From NCBI GenBank assembly GCA_965226965.1, contig OZ245715.1, positions 1,364,001 through 1,428,000 of the forward strand: DNA of 64,000 bases, written 5' to 3'. This document shows, piece by piece, positions 8,228-15,819 of this stretch; the stretch's first letter is position 1, and each line of letters starts with the position of its first letter. The position numbers were made by a program, and so were the translations under genes. The DNA is from Endoryza foliicola (GTDB taxonomy: Bacteria; Bacteroidota; Bacteroidia; Chitinophagales; Chitinophagaceae). The notes below the pieces were generated by a model. The model saw only the letters and a program-made list of their open reading frames with translations. It was not told the origin of the DNA and ran no database searches.

Positions 8228-8941
8228 TTATGGTTGAATGGTTTTGAATACAATGGCAGCAATAACGCCCCCAATAATTGGTCCCACAACAGGCACCCAA
8301 CTGTAAGACCAATCACTGCTCCCTTTCCCCGAAATCGGCAATAAGAAATGAGCGATGCGCGGTCCCAGATCACGGGCAGGGTTTATAGCCCAACCGGTTG
8401 GTCCACCCAATCCCAATCCAATTCCCAATACTAATAATGCTACAGGTAGCGCGTCCAAACTTCCTAAAGTAGCGGTTGGAGCGCTGATCATCAAAGCTCC
8501 AAATACCAAAACAAAAGTGCCGATCGCTTCTGTTATTACATTGTACCCATAACTTCTTATGGATGGTCCTGTTGCGAATACACCCAATTTATCTGCCGAA
8601 CTTGATGTAACATCAAAATGTTGTTTGTAAGCCAACCAAGCTAAAATGGCTCCGGTAATAGCACCAGCGAACTGCGCTATTATATACCAGAAGGCCAGAT
8701 TGGTATCGATGTTTCCAAGGACCAATTGTGCAATGGTAACGGCTGGATTTAAATGACCTCCGCTTCCTAATTTGGTAGCCGTATACACTCCTACAAAAAC
8801 AGCAATGCCCCATGCAAAGCAAATGCTGATCAAACCACCACCATTTCCTTTAGTGTCTTTAAGAACTACATTACAAACAACTCCTTGTCCTATTAGAATA
8901 AGGAGCAGGGTGCCGATGTATTCGGCGAGAAAAATATTCAT
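8228..8941 (-). CDS. glpF: Glycerol uptake facilitator (MIP/aquaglyceroporin)
   Basis: 237 aa from ATG at 8941 (two codons inside a TTG-initiated frame). Six transmembrane helices with both half-helix NPA motifs: GGHLNPAVTIAQ and WAINPARDLGPR. The aspartate after the second NPA (NPARD) is characteristic of glycerol-conducting members rather than water-only aquaporins. An inner-membrane channel that lets glycerol enter for phosphorylation by GlpK. It lies 12 bp downstream of glpD and 3 bp upstream of the RidA-like gene, all on the minus strand, so it is part of a glp operon. Confidence 0.95.
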   Translation of the reverse strand: MNIFLAEYIGTLLLILIGQGVVCNVVLKDTKGNGGGLISICFAWGIAVFVGVYTATKLGSGGHLNPAVTIAQLVLGNIDTNLAFWYIIAQFAGAITGAILAWLAYKQHFDVTSSSADKLGVFATGPSIRSYGYNVITEAIGTFVLVFGALMISAPTATLGSLDALPVALLVLGIGLGLGGPTGWAINPARDLGPRIAHFLLPISGKGSSDWSYSWVPVVGPIIGGVIAAIVFKTIQP

Positions 8942-8953
8942 AAGCAATCGTGT

Positions 8954-10507
8954 TTATAGGGGTAAGTACTGTTTTGCCAGTATGGTGTAAGATACAATTT
9001 GTTCGTCAATCCAATTTTGCGGTTTTTTCAATTCTTTGGCGAGAATTTTAGCGACAGTGGGGGAGGCTTCAATAGATGCTTTCGCATCCAATAACAAAGC
9101 TCTTGTTCTTCTGCTCAATACATCTTCTACCGTATGCGCATATTCTTCTCTTGCGGCCCATACTACCATGGCCTCTGTATAAGGTAGATCCGGGTGGATT
9201 TTTTTCTGAAGTTGCGGGTATTTGAAAACAAGATCTTGCAATGCCGGACGATCACTACCGTAGTAGTAATCATCCGAATTAAAATCATCAACGGGGTCAG
9301 CTCCGTGAATTAATAGGTTATGTGTTACAGATTCCGCATAAGGCAGGCCTGCTTGAATAGCAGCAATATTGATCACGTCTTCACCCATTTTTCGATAGGT
9401 AGTCCATTTTCCACCAATGATACTCACCAATCCGGTTGGTGAAATGGTTACAGAATGATCTCGGCTAAGTGCTGCAGTATTTTTTGCTGATGCTTTCACT
9501 AAGGGGCGTAAGCCGGCAAACATACTTTTAATATCGGAGTAGGTAGGATCTTGTGTTAAATAGCGAGCAGCGTGATTCAATACAAATTTCACTTCTTCTT
9601 CCAATGGCTTGGGTTCGGTTTCAATAGTTGAAACGGGAGTATCAGTTGTACCGATGATTACTTTTTGATGCCAAGGCACAGCAAATAAAACGCGTCCATC
9701 GTCGGTATGTGGAATCATGATAGCAGTATCACCTGGAAGAAAGGCTTTGTCGAGTACGATATGTATCCCTTGACTCGGTGCAATGGTGGTTTCATGTGCC
9801 GCATCATCCATTTGTTGGATGCTGTCTGAAAAAACACCGGCTGCATTGATCACTACCTTTGCCTGCACTTCATAATCACTATAGAGAATGGTATCTCGCA
9901 GTTTTACGCCGATCACTTTCTCTTGATGCTTGATGAGTCCGGTTACTTCTGCATAATTCAACACCACAGCGCCCGATTCTATGGCTGTCTGCGCCAAGTT
10001 GATCGCTAACCTACTATCGTCGAACTGACCGTCGTGATACAAGACCCCACCTTTCAATCCTTCCGGATCAAGCGTTGGGGTATAGTATTGCACTTCTTCT
10101 GTTGATAGCCATTCGCTTTCACCCAGGCCCAGCTGACCACTCATCCAATCGTATACTTTTAACCCCAATCCATAATAGGGGCCTTCCCACCATTTATAGT
10201 TTGGAACAATAAAAGACTGATTTTTTACGAGGTGTGGTGCGTTTTGCTTGAGGATGCCTCTTTCGCGAAGCGCTTCCATCACCAACTTGATATTGCCTTG
10301 TTGCAAATAGCGAACACCTCCATGCACCAGTTTTGTTGAGCGAGAAGAAGTACCTTTTGCGAAATCATATTTTTCAACTAACAATGTTCTATACCCACGA
10401 GTAGCCGCTTCTACTGCAGCTCCTAAGCCGGTGGCTCCGCCTCCGATTATGATGATGTCGAACGAATTGCTTAATTGATTGCAAAGGTCTGTTCTTGATA
10501 GTGCCAT
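8954..10507 (-). CDS. glpD: Aerobic glycerol-3-phosphate dehydrogenase
   Basis: 517 aa. An FAD-dependent enzyme that oxidises sn-glycerol-3-phosphate to dihydroxyacetone phosphate and feeds electrons to quinone at the inner membrane. The N-terminal Rossmann FAD site is DIIIIGGGATGLGAA (about 18-32), followed by the family segment GTSSRSTKLVHGGVRYL. The C-terminal cap domain (about 400-517) is present. ATG start. It lies 86 bp after glpK and 12 bp before glpF. Confidence 0.97.
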   Translation of the reverse strand: MALSRTDLCNQLSNSFDIIIIGGGATGLGAAVEAATRGYRTLLVEKYDFAKGTSSRSTKLVHGGVRYLQQGNIKLVMEALRERGILKQNAPHLVKNQSFIVPNYKWWEGPYYGLGLKVYDWMSGQLGLGESEWLSTEEVQYYTPTLDPEGLKGGVLYHDGQFDDSRLAINLAQTAIESGAVVLNYAEVTGLIKHQEKVIGVKLRDTILYSDYEVQAKVVINAAGVFSDSIQQMDDAAHETTIAPSQGIHIVLDKAFLPGDTAIMIPHTDDGRVLFAVPWHQKVIIGTTDTPVSTIETEPKPLEEEVKFVLNHAARYLTQDPTYSDIKSMFAGLRPLVKASAKNTAALSRDHSVTISPTGLVSIIGGKWTTYRKMGEDVINIAAIQAGLPYAESVTHNLLIHGADPVDDFNSDDYYYGSDRPALQDLVFKYPQLQKKIHPDLPYTEAMVVWAAREEYAHTVEDVLSRRTRALLLDAKASIEASPTVAKILAKELKKPQNWIDEQIVSYTILAKQYLPL

Positions 10508-10593
10508 GAAAGAAAGTATTCAATACTGATACTGGTGCAAATATTAAACCACAGTTCTATTGCTTTTACAAAAAGGTGGAAATAATTGTTCTC

Positions 10594-12096
10594 TTACTCG
10601 TTTTCATCGGCCCAAGCTATACTGGCTTTTACTGCGCGACGCCAACCCTTTATGAGATTGTTTGCTTCATTGCTTTGCATTAAAGGATGAAAATGCGCAT
10701 CTGCCTGCCATTGATGTTGCAATTGATCGGTGTTCTCCCAAAAACCAACGCCCAATCCGGCTAAATAAGCAGCGCCCAGCGCAGTGGTTTCATACACTTT
10801 CGGACGAATTACGGTTGTTTGAAGAAGGTCGGCCTGAAATTGCATTAGCATATTATTGATAGTAGCGCCACCGTCTACACGCAATTCTTTGATTGCTATT
10901 TTAGAATCTGCCGACATGGCTTGCAATACATCCATAGTTTGATAGGCGATGCTATCAAGTGCAGCTCTGGCAATATGTGCTTTCGTGCTGCCCCTTGTTA
11001 GTCCGAATATCGTACCTCGTGCATACTGATTCCAATAAGGTGCGCCTAATCCTGCAAAAGCCGGCACTATGTAAACGCCGTCACTACTACTTACTTCCTT
11101 TGCCAAAGCCTCCACTTCTGATGAGGTTCGAATAATGTGCAAACCATCTCTTAACCATTGTACTACCGCCCCCGCTATGAATACACTTCCTTCCAATGCA
11201 TAGGTTGTTGTATTGCCAATTTTCCATGCAATGGTTGTTAATAGATTATTTGAAGAAGTAATTGCTTCCGTGCCGGTATTCATGAGCATGAAACAGCCCG
11301 TACCATAGGTGTTCTTCACCATTCCTGCTTGCGTGCATTGTTGCCCAAACAAGGCTGCTTGCTGATCACCCGCAATTCCCGAAATAGGTATGTGCGCTTT
11401 CTTTACAATAGAATCGGTTACACCATATTGTTCACTCGAGGCCTTAATGGTTGGGAGCATCGACGCGGGAATATCAAACAATTTCAATAATTCTTCATCC
11501 CAATCGCCGCTGTGTATGTTCATTAATAGTGTTCTTGATGCGTTGGATACATCGGTGATGTGTAGTTGTCCCCCGGTAAGTTTCCATACCAACCAACTAT
11601 CAATGGTTCCAAAAGCTAATTCGCCATGAAGGGCCGCAGCACGCGCACCCGATACATTGTCGAGGATCCATTTCACTTTGGTTCCTGAAAAATAGGCGTC
11701 TAATACCAAACCTGTTTTTTGTTGTATCAAGGGTGCGTATCCCTCTTGTTTCAGTCTATCGCAGAATCCGGCGGTTCTTCTGTCTTGCCATACAATAGCA
11801 TTGTATATGGGCTCTCCTGTTTTTCGATTCCATACAACCGTGGTTTCGCGTTGATTGGTAATTCCAATGGCAGCGATATCGGAGGTTTGACAATTGGCTT
11901 TGGCTAATACCTCTGCCAATACACCGTATTGTGTACTCCATATTTCATTGGCATCGTGTTCCACCCAACCACTTTCCGGAAAAATTTGTCGAAATTCTTT
12001 TTGAGCCACACTAACAATTGCACCTTGTGCGTCAAACAAAATTGCACGAGAACTAGTGGTTCCCTGATCAAGAGAAAGTACATACTTCGCAGGCAT
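10594..12096 (-). CDS. glpK: Glycerol kinase
   Basis: 500 aa, full length. FGGY-family kinase making glycerol-3-phosphate from glycerol and ATP. It starts MPAKYVLSLDQGTTSSRAI, with the ATP-binding DQGTTSSR loop, ends with the C-terminal FGGY domain, and carries the signature GVYIVPAFAGLGAPYW around residue 340. It is the first gene of the minus-strand operon glpK-glpD-glpF-ridA. No GlpR-type regulator lies in the window, and I could not recognise an operator in the 60-bp gap to the upstream DUF5686 gene. Confidence 0.97.
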   Translation of the reverse strand: MPAKYVLSLDQGTTSSRAILFDAQGAIVSVAQKEFRQIFPESGWVEHDANEIWSTQYGVLAEVLAKANCQTSDIAAIGITNQRETTVVWNRKTGEPIYNAIVWQDRRTAGFCDRLKQEGYAPLIQQKTGLVLDAYFSGTKVKWILDNVSGARAAALHGELAFGTIDSWLVWKLTGGQLHITDVSNASRTLLMNIHSGDWDEELLKLFDIPASMLPTIKASSEQYGVTDSIVKKAHIPISGIAGDQQAALFGQQCTQAGMVKNTYGTGCFMLMNTGTEAITSSNNLLTTIAWKIGNTTTYALEGSVFIAGAVVQWLRDGLHIIRTSSEVEALAKEVSSSDGVYIVPAFAGLGAPYWNQYARGTIFGLTRGSTKAHIARAALDSIAYQTMDVLQAMSADSKIAIKELRVDGGATINNMLMQFQADLLQTTVIRPKVYETTALGAAYLAGLGVGFWENTDQLQHQWQADAHFHPLMQSNEANNLIKGWRRAVKASIAWADENE

Positions 12097-12156
12097 AGAA
12101 ATCGTTTTCTGTGAAGTAGTAAGTTATGAGTTTTTGTGTAAACTAAAGATGAATTA

Positions 12157-14679
12157 TTAGAAGGCCAATCGGAAACTGAAAAATACTCCAAAGCGACTTA
12201 CTTTTTCTACCGGCAGTGGTCTTGGAAACACGCGCCATACCAAATCCATTCTAAATACTTTGAAGATATTGTCTACACCCGTTCCAATTTCCATATATGT
12301 TTTCCCGTCGAGGGTTGAAAATTTATAGGCAGAATTGGCTGGCATGTTCAATGCTTTATTGGCATCTGATAAGCTACCCCATAACAATTTGGTATTCCAG
12401 AATTGGCGGAATTTTAATTTTCTAGTCAATGGAATGTAACGGAACAAGCCGTTTCCAATATTATGTTCGAAATTGATCCCTGCATATTGATCGTGCAGAA
12501 ATTCAAATCGGTTCATCAAACTAAACGCGTATTTATTGTAATAGTAAATTTCATTACCTGGTGCCACATCCAAGAACATATAAGGAAGTGTACCATATGT
12601 TTTGCCGGCAAATACATTGTAATAGATACTACCCAGTGGTGGGATCTTCATGTAGTCGGAAACACTACCGGAAATTTTGGTGTAGTTGTAAGCACTGTTC
12701 AATACTCCCGACATTCCCTTCGTGAGTTTGATTTCCGATATTGGATAAGGACTTCCCAAACTTGTTCTGAAGAAGGTGTTCTCAAGGTACTTTTCCAAGT
12801 ATGCAAAGCGCACTTGTATGCTTGTTTCAAAAGTATTCAAGGCCTCACCTGACTTTACCGAGAATAATGACTTTTCAGGTAAGTTCATCACCGGATTGTA
12901 GATCTTTCTATCTGCACCCAAGGTTACACTAAAACCATTTTTCCACTGTTTGTATATCGATGCCTTTCCTTCTTCCATCATTAAGAATTTGATGGGCACT
13001 CCGGTTTTTCGAATGGCTAAGGCAAAGATGTTATCCTGACTAATTTCATCATAATAGGTTTGTGCACGGTCGAAGTCTTTACTATAAGAAGCATATAGGG
13101 AAGTCCTTGGGCTTCGTTTGAGAATATACAATGCTTCTAATTTGCCTTTAAACTGTTTGTCTTTGAATCCATAAGCAACGTATCCATGTAAGTTCAATCG
13201 CTTGTTAAAGCCGGAGTTGGTTCCCAAGTCCCAACGCAAACGCATTCCTTCGTAAACGTTGGCATAGATCCAGTTTTGCCATGGACCGATTTGGTAATTA
13301 CCGGTATTTAAATAGCCTGTTGCTAAGAAGTTCAGTAGCTTGGTAGTTTTTTGGAACGAAGGGAGCGATAGTAAAGTGTCAATTGTTTTATAGATCTTTT
13401 GCTCTGAAACGGTTAAGGGTTCATGCCTTGCTTCAACCCAAAAACTATCCGGAGTATGTTTGGCGTTTTCGGTTACAATGGTTTCTTCAATCAGATTGTT
13501 TTTGGCAAGTTCGTTTACAACGGAGCTGTCGTTGAAAACAATGTTTTCGTAGGTGGTTGTTTTTCTTCCGATAACAGAAAGTGTTTTCTCGCCGGTGAGA
13601 GAAAGATCAACTACAAATTTATCACGTGAGAGAAACCAAGTACCATCGGGCATTAATTTGAACTCTTGGATCAAGCTGAGTTTGTCAACATAGTTGATAT
13701 TCGCTTCTTTTGATAGCCGCAGGTTCATTTTTTGAACAGCCCAAGTAGTATCATGAACCCAACAGTCGCCTTCGAAAGTATTTTCACCCACCCGTTTTGG
13801 TGTAAAGCTCATATGAATAAGCCGACGGTTGTTCACAAACTGACTGTCGAGCACTTTGTAGCGGTAGTAATTATCACCATTATCACTCAAGGGGCTAATA
13901 AAGAGTTTATCGAAAACCGGAATGAAATTGCTGTAGAAGTTTACGTTTTGGTCCATACCTCCCAGAAACTGCAATACACTTTCATTAGAAACTCCCAAAG
14001 TTTTCGTTCCTTTTATTATTTCTCTTCTTCGTTTGGGGTCTTTTTGATAGTAGTAATCAGAAATGGCTTCCGTAAGATATACAGGTAGAAAAGGGCGGCC
14101 TTCTTCGGTTGTATCTACATTGTCGAATACGAATCCGAAGTTTTTAATAATCGGGTATTTCTGCCATTTTTCTCGTTTTACATTCTTAAGGTCTATTTCC
14201 AATTTGTTATAGAGTTCATACGAGAAGTTTTCGAATCTGTAGCGATCGTTGAGTGGTTTCTTTTTTACAATTCTTCTCCACATCAATAAACCTCTATCAA
14301 TTTTTTTCTTTACCACCACTTCGTTGGTGAATTTTCCTCTCACTAAATGGATAGATATGTCGAGAACATTGTTTTTAACTCTACTGAGCAAGATTGAATC
14401 GAAGACAAGGAAATAGTCTTCATACCCAACATAGGTAATAACTAAGGTATCGGTGGGCCATTCTTGAAATCGGAAGGTGAAAGCTCCGGCAGAGTCGCTC
14501 AAACGGCCGGCGGTGCCATTTTTGAATTTCATCGACGCGAAGGGAATCAGCTCTTCACTGTGCGCGTCCTTGATTGTACCTTTTAAGACTTTATTTTGTG
14601 AGAATAAATTCTTGGTTGTGAGAAGGTTAAGGATAATGAAAAATGCTATAAGTACTTTCTTAAGTAACGATCCTGCCAT
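12157..14679 (-). CDS. DUF5686 family outer-membrane protein with carboxypeptidase-regulatory-like domain
   Basis: 840 aa. Signal peptide at the N-terminus (about 1-27), then a carboxypeptidase D regulatory-like beta-sandwich (about 30-115, beginning VLKGTIKDAHSEELIPFASM), then a long DUF5686 region predicted as a beta-barrel: alternating aromatic beta strands and a C-terminal aromatic residue (FSFRLAF), as expected for BAM substrates. The function of DUF5686 proteins is unknown; the architecture resembles TonB-receptor-related surface proteins without a plug domain. Same strand as the glp genes but 60 bp upstream, so co-transcription is uncertain. Confidence 0.85.
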   Translation of the reverse strand: MAGSLLKKVLIAFFIILNLLTTKNLFSQNKVLKGTIKDAHSEELIPFASMKFKNGTAGRLSDSAGAFTFRFQEWPTDTLVITYVGYEDYFLVFDSILLSRVKNNVLDISIHLVRGKFTNEVVVKKKIDRGLLMWRRIVKKKPLNDRYRFENFSYELYNKLEIDLKNVKREKWQKYPIIKNFGFVFDNVDTTEEGRPFLPVYLTEAISDYYYQKDPKRRREIIKGTKTLGVSNESVLQFLGGMDQNVNFYSNFIPVFDKLFISPLSDNGDNYYRYKVLDSQFVNNRRLIHMSFTPKRVGENTFEGDCWVHDTTWAVQKMNLRLSKEANINYVDKLSLIQEFKLMPDGTWFLSRDKFVVDLSLTGEKTLSVIGRKTTTYENIVFNDSSVVNELAKNNLIEETIVTENAKHTPDSFWVEARHEPLTVSEQKIYKTIDTLLSLPSFQKTTKLLNFLATGYLNTGNYQIGPWQNWIYANVYEGMRLRWDLGTNSGFNKRLNLHGYVAYGFKDKQFKGKLEALYILKRSPRTSLYASYSKDFDRAQTYYDEISQDNIFALAIRKTGVPIKFLMMEEGKASIYKQWKNGFSVTLGADRKIYNPVMNLPEKSLFSVKSGEALNTFETSIQVRFAYLEKYLENTFFRTSLGSPYPISEIKLTKGMSGVLNSAYNYTKISGSVSDYMKIPPLGSIYYNVFAGKTYGTLPYMFLDVAPGNEIYYYNKYAFSLMNRFEFLHDQYAGINFEHNIGNGLFRYIPLTRKLKFRQFWNTKLLWGSLSDANKALNMPANSAYKFSTLDGKTYMEIGTGVDNIFKVFRMDLVWRVFPRPLPVEKVSRFGVFFSFRLAF

Positions 14680-14683
14680 TGAA

Positions 14684-14691
14684 CAAAAATA
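14684..14691 (-). promoter_or_regulatory. -7 box (TATTTTTG, minus strand) for the DUF5686 gene
   Basis: A perfect TAnnTTTG match on the minus strand whose G lies 4 bp before the ATG at 14679; no matching TTG was seen 19-21 bp further upstream. It would give a leaderless transcript. Confidence 0.4.
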
Positions 14692-14754
14692 CGCTTCGAT
14701 TTCTTAAAAGGTTGGTAATAAATGGATGGATTGGCCGAAACTATGGATGAAAAT

Positions 14755-14785
14755 TTGGTGGAATCAATCAATTTATCTTACTTTG
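14755..14785 (+). promoter_or_regulatory. Probable promoter of the XrtN operon
   Basis: TTG at 14755-14757 (-33 element, within TTTGG) is followed after 20 bp by TTACTTTG at 14778-14785, a 7/8 match to the -7 consensus TAnnTTTG. The first ORF starts 18 bp later. Spacing and sequence fit Bacteroidota housekeeping promoters. Confidence 0.5.
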
Positions 14786-14803
14786 AAACACAAAGTGCTT
14801 TTT

Positions 14804-15457
14804 ATGCAAGAAAATCAGACTTCTTTGGATGCTTTACAAGACATCAAACAGATGATGGAGCGATCTTCTCGCTTTATTTCTTTGAGCGGCTGGAGCGGGA
14901 TTAGTGCCGGTTTGGCGGCTTTAGCGGGTGCTTTTATTGCCAATAGCCGAATGGCTCATTATATTCCGAGCAACCAACAATCGGATTATAGTTTGAGAGG
15001 CATGGCGGTAAATCAGTCTTCCTACTATGATCTATTGATAGAATTGATCGCAATTGCCATTGGAGTGTTTGTGATAGCATTTGTAACAGCATTCTTTTTT
15101 ACCTATCGAAGAAGTGTGTCTAAGAATACGCCAATTTGGAACAGCGTGTCGCAACGTATGGTGTGGAATGCTTTGTTGCCAATTTTGGTGGGAGGAATAG
15201 TAATTTTGCGCGTCCTATATTTAGAGTCCTATACTTTGGTAGCTCCACTCTGTTTAATTTTTTACGGATTGGCCTTGTTGAATGCTTCTAAATATACCTT
15301 AGGGGAAATTCGCTGGTTGGGCTATGCGCAAATTGTATTGGGTTTGATCAATCTCTGGAATCCCGGATGGGGCTTGGTTTGTTGGAGCATAGGTTTTGGA
15401 GTGATGCATATTGTATATGGTTTTATTATGTGGTGGAAATACGAGCGAGCCGATTAA
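14804..15457 (+). CDS. Multi-pass membrane protein, first gene of the XrtN locus
   Basis: 217 aa from ATG at 14804 (MQENQTSLDALQDIKQMMER); a longer frame from 14726 overlaps the promoter and has an odd Trp-rich N-terminus. A short cytoplasmic amphipathic helix is followed by about six transmembrane segments (starting SLSGWSGISAGLAALAGAFI). I recognise no enzyme motif. The next gene, 9 bp on, is a winged-helix regulator, so the pair could form a membrane sensor/regulator unit for the exosortase operon (inference from linkage only). Confidence 0.75.
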   Translation: MQENQTSLDALQDIKQMMERSSRFISLSGWSGISAGLAALAGAFIANSRMAHYIPSNQQSDYSLRGMAVNQSSYYDLLIELIAIAIGVFVIAFVTAFFFTYRRSVSKNTPIWNSVSQRMVWNALLPILVGGIVILRVLYLESYTLVAPLCLIFYGLALLNASKYTLGEIRWLGYAQIVLGLINLWNPGWGLVCWSIGFGVMHIVYGFIMWWKYERAD

Positions 15458-15466
15458 AATAGAAAC

Positions 15467-15766
15467 ATGAAGAATCCGATTTCACAATTAAACAAAGTGT
15501 TTGAGAGCAGGATCCGTTTGGGTGTCATGAGCATCTTAATGGTGAATGAGTCTGTTAATTTCAATGATCTAAAGCAGATGTTGGAACTAACCGATGGCAA
15601 CCTCGCGTCGCATCTTACCACTTTAGAAGAACAGGGATTCATACAAGTAACCAAGGGCTTCATAGGTAGAAAAACCAATACTACCTATACTGCTACAAAG
15701 GCCGGCCAACAAGCATTTAAAGACCATTTAACAGCCCTTGAAAACATGATCAAAGGAGTAAAGTAA
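15467..15766 (+). CDS. Winged-helix transcriptional regulator (MarR/ArsR-like, HTH_34 type)
   Basis: 99 aa, a single compact winged-helix domain with no effector domain. The recognition helix region is about residues 32-58 (NFNDLKQMLELTDGNLASHLTTLEEQG), followed by the wing (VTKGFIGRKTNTTYTATKAG) and a C-terminal dimerisation helix. This matches the short PF13601-type regulators that often neighbour a small membrane protein in Bacteroidota. It lies between the membrane protein (9 bp) and the VIT-domain gene (53 bp), so it probably controls this operon. Confidence 0.88.
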   Translation: MKNPISQLNKVFESRIRLGVMSILMVNESVNFNDLKQMLELTDGNLASHLTTLEEQGFIQVTKGFIGRKTNTTYTATKAGQQAFKDHLTALENMIKGVK

Positions 15767-15819
15767 ATTTTTTTTGTCATTTCACTTTGAAAAACAAAGA
15801 GCTTTTTAAATCAAAAAAC

